From positions 1 through 64,000 of the forward strand of contig NZ_FOXF01000004.1 in assembly GCF_900115655.1 (NCBI RefSeq): 64,000 bases of DNA, given 5' to 3'. Origin of the DNA: Ruminobacter amylophilus. Lineage in GTDB: Bacteria; Pseudomonadota; Gammaproteobacteria; Enterobacterales; Succinivibrionaceae. The notes below the pieces were generated by a model, which was not told the DNA's origin, searched no databases, and was given only the letters and a program-made list of their open reading frames with translations. Positions 38,386-48,377 of the stretch are shown here, piece by piece. The stretch's first letter is position 1; each line of letters starts with the position of its first letter. The position numbers and the translations under genes were made by a program.

Positions 38386-39801
38386 TTAGAGAACATGTAC
38401 TGATGAAGTGTTAGTAGTACCGGCTGGAACTAAAGCACCAGATACCATAACAACGGTATCACCAGCCTTAGCAAGACCAGACTTGATGGCTAATTCCTTA
38501 CCAGCCTTGAAGAAATCATCAGTTGACTTGAATGATTCAACAACCTGTGGAGTTACGCCACGAACGATACATAACTGACGTGCAACCTTAACATTGTCGG
38601 TTAAAGCAAGAATGTTAGAGGTTGGGAAGTACTTACGTAATGCACGAGCTGACTTACCGAGGTGAGTAGCAACGATGATTAATGGAGACTTCAGGTGTTC
38701 AGCGATTTCTACTGCGCCCTTACATACAGCTTCAGTTACGTGTAAGGTTGATGGTGGAGTGTCGATGAAACGTGGCTGAACCATGGTATCGGTTAAGTCA
38801 CAGATTGAAGCCATGGTACGAACTGCTTCACGTGGGTACTTACCCTTAGCAGATTCACCAGAAAGCATAACTGCGTCGGTACCGTCGAAAATTGCGTTAG
38901 CAACGTCACCTGCTTCTGCGCGGGTTGGACGTGGGTTCTTCTGCATTGAGTCAAGCATCTGGGTAGCGGTAATAACAATCTTACCTACTTCGTTACAACG
39001 ACGGATGATGTGCTTCTGAGCGATGATAACTTCCTGAGGTGGAATTTCAACACCGAGGTCACCACGAGCAACCATGATACCGTCAGATGCAGCAAGGATG
39101 TCTTCGAAGTTGTCGAGACCTTCCTGATTTTCGATCTTAGAAATGATCTTAACGTCCTGACCGCCGTTGATGTCGAGCCAGTTACGAACGTCTTCAACGT
39201 CCTTCTTTTTACGTACGAAAGAAACAGCGATGAAGTCAACGCCTCTCTGGATACCGAATACCAGGTCACCCTTATCCTTTTCGCTTAAAGCTGGGAGGTT
39301 GGTAATAACGCCAGGAAGGTTAACACCCTTCTTGTTACCGAGCATTGCGTTGTTTAAAACTTCACAAACTGCTTCAGTTTCTTCAGCGTTCTTAGATAAA
39401 ACCTTTAAGCCGATTAAACCGTCGTCGATAAGAATGGTGTTACCAACAGCGATATCCTTTACTAAACCAGCGTAGCTTACTGAGCAGCGTTCGTTAGTGG
39501 TGTATGAAGGGTAATCAGTAGTTACGGTGAACTTCTGACCTTTCTTTAATTCTACTTCACCATCGTTAGGTACTTCACCGGTACGGATTTCAGGACCCTT
39601 GGTGTCAAGAACAATGGCAAATACCTTACCGGTTTCCTGCATGATAGCATTGATAGTGGTAATACGTGCACCCTGTTCGTCATGGTCGCCATGAGAGAAG
39701 TTTAAACGCATTGCATTCATGCCAGAATTAAGAAGTTCCTGGAGAACTTCACGTGGCTCGGACTTAGGTCCGATAGTACATACCATCTTAGTCTTTTTCA
39801 T
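38386..39801 (-). CDS. pykF: pyruvate kinase, type I
   Basis: Glycolytic enzyme converting phosphoenolpyruvate and ADP to pyruvate and ATP; EC 2.7.1.40. All family blocks are present: [11 protein letters not shown] at the N-terminus, [18 protein letters not shown], the catalytic region [28 protein letters not shown] and [13 protein letters not shown], and a C-terminal allosteric domain ending SSVHVL. Length of 471 aa and the sequence match the fructose-bisphosphate-activated PykF form. Codon bias is strong (CGT, AAC), so expression is high. A minus-strand promoter with TTGTAC (39850-39855) and TTATAT (39829-39834), 14 bases apart, is possible but short-spaced. Confidence 0.96.
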   Translation of the reverse strand: MKKTKMVCTIGPKSEPREVLQELLNSGMNAMRLNFSHGDHDEQGARITTINAIMQETGKVFAIVLDTKGPEIRTGEVPNDGEVELKKGQKFTVTTDYPSYTTNERCSVSYAGLVKDIAVGNTILIDDGLIGLKVLSKNAEETEAVCEVLNNAMLGNKKGVNLPGVITNLPALSEKDKGDLVFGIQRGVDFIAVSFVRKKKDVEDVRNWLDINGGQDVKIISKIENQEGLDNFEDILAASDGIMVARGDLGVEIPPQEVIIAQKHIIRRCNEVGKIVITATQMLDSMQKNPRPTRAEAGDVANAIFDGTDAVMLSGESAKGKYPREAVRTMASICDLTDTMVQPRFIDTPPSTLHVTEAVCKGAVEIAEHLKSPLIIVATHLGKSARALRKYFPTSNILALTDNVKVARQLCIVRGVTPQVVESFKSTDDFFKAGKELAIKSGLAKAGDTVVMVSGALVPAGTTNTSSVHVL

Positions 39802-40072
39802 AAGATACGATCCCTAATATTACAGAATATATAACGAATAATTTTCCCAGTACAAGCGGAAATTTTTGCGCATTTTACAAGAAATTTAAGAAAATTTAAA
39901 GTACTATCATGAGTGTTATTAAACTTTTTTCTAAAAGTATCCGTTCATTACCTTCAATATGACCGCACCGTCTCCTTGATGAATGTGTGAAACATACGGA
40001 AAAACCGGCCTTCATCGTACTTAAGGACAGCCTTTCCTGAATCAGAACAGTCATTTCAGCTCATAAAAAGCA

Positions 40073-40117
40073 AAAACACTGTTTCCATCCTATATTAAAG
40101 AATAAAAACAGTGTTTT
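40073..40117 (-). terminator. terminator of the membrane glycosyltransferase-like gene
   Basis: AAAACACTGTTT (40073-40084) pairs perfectly with AAACAGTGTTTT (40106-40117). The loop is AT-rich. Confidence 0.75.
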
Positions 40118-40139
40118 ATGAGTTTCAGCAGGATATTAA

Positions 40140-42278
40140 CTACCTGTCAACCTCAACAGCCTTCAGTGCCGGCGTTTCAGTGGCCTTCAGCTCAGGTGCC
40201 GGTGTTTCAACGGCTTTCAGCTCTGGTGCCGGGGTTTCAACGGCTTTCAGCTCTGGTGCCGGGGTTTCAACGGCTTTCAGCTCTGGTGCCGGTGTTTCAA
40301 CGGCTTTCAGCTCTGGTGCCGGGGTTTCGACGGTCTTCAGCTCAGATGCCTGTGTTTCAGTCTTAGCTTCAGACCTCTTGTCAGTATCCGCTTTAATCAT
40401 TCCGGCTTCTGATTTCTTCTCGGAATTTCCGTTTTCGGCGGCAGATTCTGATTTGTCTGACAGTTCAACCGGGTGCAGGTCTCCTTCATCGTCATGCGGG
40501 ATGACCACCTCAGGAGCTTTTCTGTACTTATACAGCCCCTTTACCACCTCTTCATAATTTGTTCTGAGGAAACGGGCAAAAGCCAGTTCCTGAGCGGAGA
40601 ATCTGTCAGTCTGATTCTTCTTTTCGGCAGCCCTGAAATCATCAACGGACTTTTCACGAACAATGATAAACTTTGGCTTGAAGTAGTCAAGACTGTTTAA
40701 AACCTTGGTCTTGAAATCATAAGGAGCCATCAGCTGAGTGGTGATAAGATAAGGAGAGGCGGTGGTTCTGTCAGCCCAGATATAGTACTGATACATATTC
40801 CCTTCCACCCAGATCTTGTCATTGATTTCGGTGTTTTCATTAACAATCTTAACTTTTATCGCTGTACTTTCATCCCACGGTACACCAATGGTATGACCGA
40901 TTGTCAGTGCATACATGCTTATGATAAACGAAATGAAAATACTGAGAACCAGGAACACGGTATGATTATGTCTGTAGAATCCCAGCCAGCGTCTGAGTAT
41001 GAAAATTGACAGACATACAAACAGTGCGATGCCGGCATTGATTCCCGCATGGATATAAACGGCAGGTTCTTCCCACTCGAGTCTGTTCCATTCCCAGATT
41101 GCATGTTCTGAAACCAGGAAGACCAGCAGGAACAGAATGGTCAGGAAGCTGATATGAATATCCTGCTTCACGTGCAGGTATCTGTGCATCAGGAAAGCCA
41201 GAGGAATAAACATGAACGGCAGATAGAGCTGGTCATAGTGATCATATATATGACCGGTAAGGCTGTTGGCCACGATGGTGGCTATAATGCCGAAACCCAG
41301 ATAGAGGAAGAACCATCTGCGATCGTTTCCTTCGTTGCTGACAAAAAGCAGGTTATCCTTGCTGAACATCAGCCATACGAATCCAGCCAGAATAATCCAC
41401 AGACCGGTTCTGACGAAGCCCACAAATCCGGCAGAAAGATCAGGTATGTTCAGATTGTATGCCTGTTCATTGATATGAATGACAATGCTGTAGAACACAA
41501 CATTGTTGACCAGTTCCATTCCACCTTCACTGTAGAAATACAGGAAATATCCGCCGAATACCGTCAGCATGGCCGTAACTACCGAAAGAGCCAGCTTTAC
41601 GGCATTAAGAAGACTTCCGTTTGAACAGTAGAACAGGAACAGCATGGCATACCATGCTATAAAATAAGCCCCGTTGTTGAAATGAATCGACGTGGTGAAG
41701 GCAAATGCGAATGCCGGAATCAGACCTATTGTCCAGTTGAAACGGCGGAGACTGAACAGCAGCGCAAACGGATAGCTGGCAATCATGGCCAGATAAACCG
41801 CATAATCCTCAACCATGTCGCCGTAATAGTAACGCAGCCCCAGAAGTGATATGACCATGACAATGGAGCAGAAGCGTGAAAGAGGACTGAACTTGAACAG
41901 ACGCAGGGCAAGGTCAACGCTGACTATACCGAACACCAGGAACAGTGTTTCGATAAAGGCAATTCCCGGATAACCGCCGATGCGGTAACCTATCATATTA
42001 ATAAGATATATCCCCGGTCCCTTGACATCTATCATGTCCTGATAAGGGATCTCTCCGTGTGCCCACATTTTACCGAACAGTGCATATACGGAGGCATCGA
42101 ATCCCGGTGCATGACTGTACCATAACGGATTAAGGAATGAGAAGATTATGCCGACTACACAAAGGGCAAAAAGAATCAGTTCATGTTCCCTGATCTGTGG
42201 AATCTTGTCCCGGATGATTTTTCTGATATCCGGAACCGGTTTTACCTTTGGATTTTCCGGCTTCTGATTACTATACAT
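40140..42278 (-). CDS. multi-membrane-span protein, GT39/ArnT-like, with repeat tail
   Basis: Integral membrane protein of about 12 segments. The frame opens at a GTG (42305), but ATG at 42278 after GGGGAT is preferred (712 aa). A first TM near residues 30-55 is followed by a large loop with GFDASVYALFGKMWAHG and DVKGPGIYLIN, an Asp-containing loop typical of GT-C glycosyltransferases of the ArnT/PMT type. TM segments continue to about residue 480. The C-terminal 150 residues are charged and contain five to six 10-residue repeats PAPELKAVET. The substrate is unknown; lipid or surface-polysaccharide glycosylation is inference. The repeats are encoded by a 30-bp tandem array. Confidence 0.7.
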   Translation of the reverse strand: MYSNQKPENPKVKPVPDIRKIIRDKIPQIREHELILFALCVVGIIFSFLNPLWYSHAPGFDASVYALFGKMWAHGEIPYQDMIDVKGPGIYLINMIGYRIGGYPGIAFIETLFLVFGIVSVDLALRLFKFSPLSRFCSIVMVISLLGLRYYYGDMVEDYAVYLAMIASYPFALLFSLRRFNWTIGLIPAFAFAFTTSIHFNNGAYFIAWYAMLFLFYCSNGSLLNAVKLALSVVTAMLTVFGGYFLYFYSEGGMELVNNVVFYSIVIHINEQAYNLNIPDLSAGFVGFVRTGLWIILAGFVWLMFSKDNLLFVSNEGNDRRWFFLYLGFGIIATIVANSLTGHIYDHYDQLYLPFMFIPLAFLMHRYLHVKQDIHISFLTILFLLVFLVSEHAIWEWNRLEWEEPAVYIHAGINAGIALFVCLSIFILRRWLGFYRHNHTVFLVLSIFISFIISMYALTIGHTIGVPWDESTAIKVKIVNENTEINDKIWVEGNMYQYYIWADRTTASPYLITTQLMAPYDFKTKVLNSLDYFKPKFIIVREKSVDDFRAAEKKNQTDRFSAQELAFARFLRTNYEEVVKGLYKYRKAPEVVIPHDDEGDLHPVELSDKSESAAENGNSEKKSEAGMIKADTDKRSEAKTETQASELKTVETPAPELKAVETPAPELKAVETPAPELKAVETPAPELKAVETPAPELKATETPALKAVEVDR
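40171..40350. repeat. 30-bp tandem repeat, six units
   Basis: Six 30-bp units start at 40171, 40201, 40231, 40261, 40291 and 40321. The middle four are nearly identical; the outer two have diverged. In the minus-strand gene each unit encodes ten residues (PAPELKAVET), so gain or loss of units keeps the frame. The near identity of the central units suggests recent expansion. Confidence 0.85.
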
Positions 42279-42461
42279 TAAATCCCCACGTAATTTATGA
42301 AACACCGGTTCTGCTGATGCTGTTCAGCATACCGGCTTATTATTATCGTCATTTTCGTATATAGATTCGATTATACTGTTTTAGACGACAAACTCTCAAT
42401 TAAGTTTACCTTTTACGGACAGTGTTTAATAAAATTTGGAACACATCTCATTAATAGCCAC

Positions 42462-42496
42462 CAAAAAGGTAAACAGGCTTTATGTTATCTGTTTAC
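42462..42496 (-). terminator. terminator of the TerC/CBS gene
   Basis: GTAAACAG (42469-42476) pairs with CTGTTTAC (42489-42496). Five A before it on the plus strand give the U-run. Confidence 0.7.
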
Positions 42497-42543
42497 TGTT
42501 AACATTCCGGCCTCTCCTTTCGGAAAGAACTACGGTATGCTGC

Positions 42544-44121
42544 CTATTTTTTCTCATCAGGCTCCGTAACCTTGAGATTTACCAGTTCAATGGTATGGTC
42601 CTTCACTTCCCTGACCGTCAGCACGCAGCCGTCGATTCTGACCTGTGCTCCGACATCCGGAAGAATCTGCAGTGTTTCCATGATGAATCCCGCCACGGAG
42701 TGGTAATGTGATCCGGCCGGTATGTAGATACCGGTCTGACGTTCAAGTTCGGTCAGAGCCAGATCACCCTGAACATCAAAGGATCCGTCCTTGTTTTTTA
42801 CGCAGTCCTGAATTTCAGACTTTTCAGGAAGCTCACCGGCAATTTCCTCCATGATGTCCCTCAGGGCAACAATGCCTTCGAAATTACCGAACTCATCAAC
42901 TACAAAGGTGTTGTAATTCTTTGCCCTCTTCATTTCCTCGATACAGGTAAGAACGCTCACGGTTTCAGGAATGTACAGAGGCTTGCGGACCAGATTCTTC
43001 AGTACCACCTCTCCATGCCCCTTAATCAGCTTTTCGAGAAGTTCGGTCTTATTGATGAAGCCCAGCGGATTATCCTTGTTGTCTCCGATGTATACCACAA
43101 TGTGTGAATAGCTGTTATTCACCATGTTGCCAAGCACTTCCTTATAAGGTTCTCCTATATCAACCATGACAATATCCCTTCTGGAAGTCATGATGGCCCT
43201 GATAGGCTGTGAATCAAGTCCCAGCACACGGGATACGAGATCCTTTTCCTCTCTGGCGAACACGTTGTCAACCGGCGGAGACACAATGGATTCCTTGATG
43301 TTCTGAAGCTGATTGTCGCTCTTTGCGCCAAGGATTCTCAGCACCAGACTTGCAGCCAGTTCTCGGCTGTTGTTGCGGATGTTCTTGTCAAGCTTGAGAT
43401 TGTTCTTGCGGGCAATCTGGTTGAATATTTCAATAAGGATTGAGAAACCGATGGCGGTATACAGATATCCCTTTGGAACATGGATGTGCAGACCGTCGGC
43501 CATCAGGCTGAAACCTATCATCAGCAGGAAGCTCAGACAGAGAATCACCAAGGTAGGATGACTGCTTACAAACGCTGTCAGGAACTTGCTTAAGGAAACC
43601 ATTACGGCCATGGCGATAATCACGGCAAACATCATGATGAACACGTGTTCACACATACCTACTGCCGTGATTACGGAATCCAGTGAGAAAATGGCATCGA
43701 GAACGACAATCTGCAGCACCACCATCCAGAATGCCTTGGCCACTGCCTTGTCTGAATCAGCTGACGCAGTGGAATCCTTGCCTTCCAGTTTTTCATGCAG
43801 TTCGCTGGTGGACTTGAACAGCAGGAACATGCCGCCGACAATCAGAATTATATCTCTTATGGACAGTCCCAGGCCGAACATTGAAATCACCGGATCCTTG
43901 AGGCTGACCACCCATGAAATCGCGGTAATTAATCCGAGTCTGGTAAGAAGAGCAAGTCCCAGACCTATGTATCTGGCCTTGTCCTGAAGTCTGGCCGGCA
44001 GCTTGGAAGCCAGTATGGCTATAAACAGAAGATTATCAATACCAAGAACAATTTCCAAAACAACAAGTGTAAATAATCCAACCCATGCGGAAGGTTCATA
44101 AATCCACACCATGTCAAACAT
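42544..44121 (-). CDS. yoaE: TerC-family membrane protein with CBS pair and CorC/HlyC domain (YoaE-like)
   Basis: Seven-span TerC-type membrane protein, probably a metal-ion exporter or sensor. Residues 1-235 are the TerC domain with the signature EIVLGIDNLLFIAIL and a second DAIFSLDSVITAVG. A CBS pair (about 300-420) contains IMTSRRDIVMVD and FVVDEFGNFEGIVALRDIMEEI. The C-terminal CorC/HlyC domain (about 435-515) has LTELERQTGI and VAGFIMETL. Length (525 aa) and layout match E. coli YoaE/YegH. AGGA precedes the ATG. Known TerC proteins are linked to manganese homeostasis; the substrate here is not proven. Confidence 0.88.
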   Translation of the reverse strand: MFDMVWIYEPSAWVGLFTLVVLEIVLGIDNLLFIAILASKLPARLQDKARYIGLGLALLTRLGLITAISWVVSLKDPVISMFGLGLSIRDIILIVGGMFLLFKSTSELHEKLEGKDSTASADSDKAVAKAFWMVVLQIVVLDAIFSLDSVITAVGMCEHVFIMMFAVIIAMAVMVSLSKFLTAFVSSHPTLVILCLSFLLMIGFSLMADGLHIHVPKGYLYTAIGFSILIEIFNQIARKNNLKLDKNIRNNSRELAASLVLRILGAKSDNQLQNIKESIVSPPVDNVFAREEKDLVSRVLGLDSQPIRAIMTSRRDIVMVDIGEPYKEVLGNMVNNSYSHIVVYIGDNKDNPLGFINKTELLEKLIKGHGEVVLKNLVRKPLYIPETVSVLTCIEEMKRAKNYNTFVVDEFGNFEGIVALRDIMEEIAGELPEKSEIQDCVKNKDGSFDVQGDLALTELERQTGIYIPAGSHYHSVAGFIMETLQILPDVGAQVRIDGCVLTVREVKDHTIELVNLKVTEPDEKK

Positions 44122-44172
44122 AGCAATCAGTCCTTATTTATATAATTCAATATTGTTCAGAGCGACTCACTG

Positions 44173-44226
44173 AAAAAACATTCCGGCAGTCCGGGGATCC
44201 TCTGTTCCGAATCCGCACTGCCGGTA
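44173..44226 (-). terminator. terminator of rluB
   Basis: CCGGCAGT (44183-44190) pairs with ACTGCCGG (44217-44224) over a 26-base loop, with six A before it on the plus strand. Confidence 0.6.
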
Positions 44227-44243
44227 AACTTCAGTTTCAGATA

Positions 44244-45461
44244 TCAGTCTTCATGACGGGAACCGTGTCTTCTGCCGGACTGTTCATGACGTACTCCGCT
44301 TTTTCCGAAGTTTCTGTCACGACTGAACCGTTCCCTGCCGAATCCGCGTTCACCTGTTTTTGAAAAATCACGTCCCTTTCCGGAATGAGCGCCGCGATCC
44401 CTGCCGTTCTTCTTTTCATCATTGAACGGAGCGTACTTGTTGTCGGAAAGACTGCGGCTTCTGCCTGAAGATGATTTGGCGGATCTGTTTTCGGAAGCGA
44501 CCCTGTACAGTCTGCTTTCAAAAGTATCTCCTGAAGCGCTTCTGCCTCCGTCACGAGGGAATGAAGACTTCTTCTGATGAGAACCGCCTGCGGAAGCCCC
44601 GGCTGAACCGCGCTTCTGCTGTCTGTTCTGGTTATTGAAATTCTGAACCGCACGGCGAACCTGACGGTTCTTCACGAAAGCCTGTCTTACGGTAAGTTCC
44701 TTTTCTTCAACCACGGTTTCTGTTTCAGGCTTCATACCGGCAACCTCCCGCAGAGCATTAACCTCCGCAAGATTGAGCTCACGCCAGCCGCCTACAGGCA
44801 GTCTGTCAAGTTCCACGTTGGCATAGCGGATTCTCTTGAGTCGGCTTACCTTAAAACCGAGAGCTTCCCACAGACGACGCACTTCACGCTTGCGGCCTTC
44901 CTTGAGAACCACGTTGTACCACTGATTTATGCCTTCGCCGCCAACGTATTCTACGCTGTCGAAATGAGCCGGACCGTCCTCGAGTTCCACCCCCGTCTGA
45001 AGCTGACGGATCTGATCAGCGGTAACACCGCCGAACACACGTACGGCATAAACTCTTTCGATGGCATGACTCGGATGCATCAGGCGGTTTGCCAGTTCAC
45101 CGTCGGTGGTGAACAGCAGGAGACCTGAAGTATTGATATCAAGACGACCTATATACAGCCATCTGCCGTTGCTTACAACCGGCAGTCTGTCAAACACGGT
45201 AGGACGGCCTTCAGGATCCGAACGGGTACACATCTGTCCCTCAGGCTTGTTGTACATCAGTACACGACAGATTGTCTTTGGTGAACTTGATGTATGAATA
45301 ATCTGACCATCAACTCGAATTACTTCGGTACCTTCCACGCGATCGCCAAGCTTCGCGATTTTTCCGTCAACACTTACTCTGCCGGCGGAGATATATTCTT
45401 CCATGCTGCGACGAGAACCAATGCCTATGGCAGCTAAAACTTTATGTAACTTTTCGCTCAT
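44244..45461 (-). CDS. rluB: 23S rRNA pseudouridine(2605) synthase RluB, long basic tail
   Basis: RsuA-family pseudouridine synthase acting on 23S rRNA U2605. An S4 RNA-binding domain (about 1-60, starting SEKLHKVLAAIG) precedes the catalytic domain. Catalytic Asp108 lies in GRLDINTSGLLLFTTDGEL. NRLMHPSH, GINQWYNVVLKEGRKREVRRLWEALG and PVGGWRELNL are typical of RluB. About 150 residues after residue 255 are rich in Arg, Ser, Gly and Lys, longer than in E. coli RluB (about 290 aa), probably a disordered RNA-binding tail. An overlapping antisense-frame open frame in this tail is a shadow. Confidence 0.93.
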   Translation of the reverse strand: MSEKLHKVLAAIGIGSRRSMEEYISAGRVSVDGKIAKLGDRVEGTEVIRVDGQIIHTSSSPKTICRVLMYNKPEGQMCTRSDPEGRPTVFDRLPVVSNGRWLYIGRLDINTSGLLLFTTDGELANRLMHPSHAIERVYAVRVFGGVTADQIRQLQTGVELEDGPAHFDSVEYVGGEGINQWYNVVLKEGRKREVRRLWEALGFKVSRLKRIRYANVELDRLPVGGWRELNLAEVNALREVAGMKPETETVVEEKELTVRQAFVKNRQVRRAVQNFNNQNRQQKRGSAGASAGGSHQKKSSFPRDGGRSASGDTFESRLYRVASENRSAKSSSGRSRSLSDNKYAPFNDEKKNGRDRGAHSGKGRDFSKTGERGFGRERFSRDRNFGKSGVRHEQSGRRHGSRHED

Positions 45462-46214
45462 AAAAACCTATTTAAACCCTTTTTTGCGACGTATTTTGCC
45501 TCACGGCAAAAACAACCTGTCTCACGACAATTTGACCAAATACAATTCTGTAAGTAGACAGTCAAAAAAATCTGCGGCCGTCAGAAATTTTACTCAGACA
45601 TGCAGCACAATGGAACCTCAGGGGTAATCCGCCTGTGCCAGCCACCTTCTGACACTGCTTTTCAGTCCGCTCAGACGTTTAAAAACGGGGGCAGTTATCC
45701 CCTCCTTCTTTCCGCCTATTGCGTATTATATGTTATTTGCACCTCAAATAACAATTTGAACATGAACCAAAAGAAAACAAATTCATGTAATTCATACGAA
45801 AGTCCGCTGTCTGTCAGTATAACCGGACTGAAGTACACGACTGGAAAAGACACGACTGAAGCAAAGCCTGAAACACTGAAAAAAGAAGGCAGCCGGACAG
45901 GCCGGGATGTATAAAGCAATTGAATTCAGTGATAAAAAGGCTGAAGCCTCTGCCATGGTCTTTTCCTCTTCTGAATGTGTTTACTGCGGACATTAAAAAA
46001 ATGCCGGAACGATTTTTACGAAAGGAATTATCATGTTTTCATTACCGGTGAATACTTTTTGAGGCACTGTCCGGGATTTATCCGGCCACGGAATAAACGG
46101 TCCGGAAGATTATTCAGACCGTTTATCAAAAAAACGGTACGTTCCTGATTTTTAGGCTATAATCTACAGACTTTACATCAGGCACAGCCTGCTTACAGGA
46201 AATCCGAGGTCAGA
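45462..46214. other. intergenic region, divergent promoters
   Basis: About 750 bases between rluB (minus) and the 46215 gene (plus). Open frames here lack ribosome sites. A short stretch at 45900-46050 may be decayed coding sequence, but no family is recognisable. Confidence 0.4.
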
Positions 46215-46712
46215 ATGAATTTGCCGTCCTTTCATGTCATTGCAGAAGAAACAGTCAGCCACGCCGCTGCCAGGATTAAAAAACTTCCGCCTCCCGTAAT
46301 ATTCGGTATTCTGGTCGTTCCGCACCTTTATCTCGGACTTGTATGCGGCATGATCGCTCCTTTTCCGTGGACAATCCCGAGCCTGCTGTTTCTGACGTCC
46401 GGAGGACTTCTGGGTTTTCTTTCCATTCTAAAATTTCACCGTGAAGGCATCAGTCCGCTGCCATGGACTCCGAACACCGTGGCTCTTTTTACTCACGGCA
46501 TATACGGCCTCAGCAGAAATCCAATGTACCTGTCGCTGATCTTCGGTCTTCTCGGCATAGGCATTACCATGGGGCCTCTGCTTCTGCTTATCACTCTGCC
46601 TCTGCTGATTCATTTTCTCAGTCACGTGATTGACGGAGAGGAAAAAATGAACGGACTAATCTTCAAGAAACTTTTTGCAGAATACTGTTCAAAAACAAGA
46701 AGATGGCTCTGA
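46215..46712 (+). CDS. isoprenylcysteine-methyltransferase/PEMT-like membrane protein
   Basis: Small integral membrane protein of about four spans related to the ICMT/phospholipid methyltransferase fold. The conserved C-terminal block is present: GIYGLSRNPMYLSL, a hydrophobic hairpin, then GEEKMNGLIFKKLFAEYCSKTRRWL, which carries the SAM-binding Arg/Asn/Pro and the Glu-Glu pair. Length (165 aa) is normal for bacterial members. The start has GAGG at good spacing. Bacterial substrates of this family are mostly unknown. It precedes zapA by about 230 bases and is probably separately transcribed. Confidence 0.8.
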   Translation: MNLPSFHVIAEETVSHAAARIKKLPPPVIFGILVVPHLYLGLVCGMIAPFPWTIPSLLFLTSGGLLGFLSILKFHREGISPLPWTPNTVALFTHGIYGLSRNPMYLSLIFGLLGIGITMGPLLLLITLPLLIHFLSHVIDGEEKMNGLIFKKLFAEYCSKTRRWL

Positions 46713-46945
46713 TTCAGGTTTAGCCGTTTCCGCAGCTCTCTAATCATCATTCCCCCGGACCACCGCCGTCCGTGCTGACAAATTTTTTTCGTTTTACGTC
46801 CTGAAAAACATCATTACCGCGCAAATATAGATTAAAATATCATCTGACTGTATCATTAACGAACAAACAGAACGGCATAGGACAATTTTGTCTTGAACCT
46901 GCCGTCTCAATGTGAAAGAATAAATCTGTTTTTAGGAAAAACCGT

Positions 46946-47284
46946 ATGGAAACAAAAGAGCGGACAGAAAGTCCCGATGCTGAAAACAAGCCTCAGACTA
47001 CAGTTGACGTGGCAGTACTGGGCAACAGTTTTCACATCACGTGTCCGGCTGAAAAAGCCGAGAGCATGAAGGAAGCCGAAAAACGTCTGATAGAAAAATT
47101 AGACACACTAAAAGCTCTGGCTCCGAAGTTCTCAAACGAGAAACTTGCAATTCTGGCTGCATTGGACATTTATCACGATTTAATAAATCAGGAATTGAAA
47201 ATGTCATCTTTTGTGGATATAGTTAAGTTAAGGTTGGATGAGCTGGAAAACCTTGTACAAGGCATGATTGACAGTTCGTCTTAA
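46946..47284 (+). CDS. zapA: cell division protein ZapA
   Basis: Small protein that crosslinks FtsZ filaments at the division ring. The N-terminal globular part has VDVAVLGNSFHITCPAEKAESMKEAEKRL. The C-terminal coiled coil starts near residue 70 (LAALDIYHDLINQEL) and runs to the end. Length of 112 aa is normal. AGGAAAA precedes the ATG. The 6S RNA and the 5-formyl-THF cyclo-ligase gene follow directly, exactly as in E. coli (zapA-ssrS-ygfA), which strengthens the call. Confidence 0.95.
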   Translation: METKERTESPDAENKPQTTVDVAVLGNSFHITCPAEKAESMKEAEKRLIEKLDTLKALAPKFSNEKLAILAALDIYHDLINQELKMSSFVDIVKLRLDELENLVQGMIDSSS

Positions 47285-47288
47285 TCGC

Positions 47289-47468
47289 AGAATACCTCGG
47301 GGTGTGGATGTTGCTTTTGGTCCTGAGCCGATGATACTAGATTAGAGGAATTACTTCTGCACGGTGTGCAGGCTCATTAAGTTGAGAAGCCTAACTGTAG
47401 AACACTTTTCTCGCCCTGAACTTGCGGGTTCTTGGTTTCGAATCGACACACATTCCGGGGACTTTTTT
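47289..47468 (+). ncRNA. ssrS: 6S RNA
   Basis: Regulatory RNA that sequesters sigma-70 RNA polymerase in stationary phase. Conserved 6S elements are visible: CCTGAGCCGAT near the 5' side, GAGAAGCCT in the 3' arm, and a terminal stem pairing CCTCGGGGTGTG (47297-47308) with CACACATTCCGGGG (about 47447-47460), followed by a T-run. The central unpaired bubble is present. Position between zapA and the cyclo-ligase gene is the canonical enterobacterial locus. Exact ends are estimated. Confidence 0.88.
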
Positions 47469-47531
47469 ATGGTCTATAATAATCATTATAATTTTTAACT
47501 TTGATTATATTTTATACGGGATTCCATAGCT

Positions 47532-48125
47532 ATGTTTACATCTCGTCCTTTACTACGTCAGAAGATAAGAGAACTAAGAAAATCAATTTCTCCTGAGCTG
47601 CATGCTCATTACTCATCTCAGCTCATCGATCAGTTCGCCAGAAACGAAAGAATCAAAAAAGCCGAAAGCGTTGCTCTGTATATCAGCGTGGACGGAGAAA
47701 TCGATACCCATGGTGTTATTGAATGGTGTCTGGCCAAGGGCAAGAAGGTAGCCCTTCCGGTTATTCATCCGTTTTCAAAGGGACAGCTTCTGTTCCTGAA
47801 GTACGACAAGACCACCGTCATGAACCCTAACCGTTATAACATTCCTGAACCTGAACTCAATGTTCAGAACGTGGTTCCGCTTAATCATATCGACATCATC
47901 TTCACCCCGCTTGTTGCCTTTGACAATCAGGGTAACCGTCTTGGTATGGGCGGAGGCTACTATGACCGCACCCTGCAGTTCTATCATCAGGGCAAAACCG
48001 GTCCGTATCCTATCGGTCTGGCTCTGGACATTCAGGAAGTTGAAAACCTCCCTACCGATACCTGGGACGTTCCGCTTCCGGAAATCATTACTCCTACCAG
48101 AGACATGGTTTTCAAACACGACTAA
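47532..48125 (+). CDS. fau: 5-formyltetrahydrofolate cyclo-ligase
   Basis: Converts 5-formyl-THF to 5,10-methenyl-THF with ATP hydrolysis; EC 6.3.3.2. The N-terminal region RQKIRELRKSIS and the C-terminal signature FDNQGNRLGMGGGYYDRTL (ATP/folate site) are diagnostic. DVPLPEIITP closes the domain. Length of 197 aa is normal. The ribosome site is weak. In E. coli this gene (ygfA) is cotranscribed with 6S RNA, and the spacing here (64 bases) fits the same arrangement. Confidence 0.94.
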   Translation: MFTSRPLLRQKIRELRKSISPELHAHYSSQLIDQFARNERIKKAESVALYISVDGEIDTHGVIEWCLAKGKKVALPVIHPFSKGQLLFLKYDKTTVMNPNRYNIPEPELNVQNVVPLNHIDIIFTPLVAFDNQGNRLGMGGGYYDRTLQFYHQGKTGPYPIGLALDIQEVENLPTDTWDVPLPEIITPTRDMVFKHD

Positions 48126-48168
48126 GGTTTCGTATCAGTCTTTAAACAGAAAACTGAAAATAAGGTAT

Positions 48169-48193
48169 AAGGATGCCCGGACCGGGCATCCTT
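48169..48193 (+). terminator. terminator of fau
   Basis: AAGGATGCCCGG (48169-48180) pairs with CCGGGCATCCTT (48182-48193), nearly loopless, followed by AT. Confidence 0.7.
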
Positions 48194-48312
48194 ATCTGTC
48201 ATTAAAGAGTCTTTACTCATTTATATTCTTCATGTATCTCTGAATTTCATTTCTTTTACAGGCGGTTTTCAGACACCGTCATTAAAATAATTTTGTTATA
48301 TACATCACACTC

Positions 48313-48340
48313 TTGATATAATCTGATTAAGTTGTATAAT
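48313..48340 (+). promoter_or_regulatory. sigma-70 promoter of rpiA
   Basis: TTGATA (48313-48318) and consensus TATAAT (48335-48340) are separated by 16 bases, ending 37 bases before the rpiA start. Confidence 0.7.
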
Positions 48341-48377
48341 TCACTTATCTTTAGAACTCATCAGTGGATTTCAGAAA

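Noticed and set aside
40171-40350. CRISPR array
   Set aside because: The 30-bp units are contiguous with no spacers and lie within a coding frame.
40111-40557. 148-codon frame rich in Ser/Ala/Gly repeats on the plus strand
   Set aside because: It is the complement of the 30-bp tandem repeat inside the minus-strand membrane protein gene.
45600-45914. 104-codon frame upstream of the methyltransferase-like gene
   Set aside because: No ribosome site and low-quality composition; overlaps an opposing frame of similar quality.
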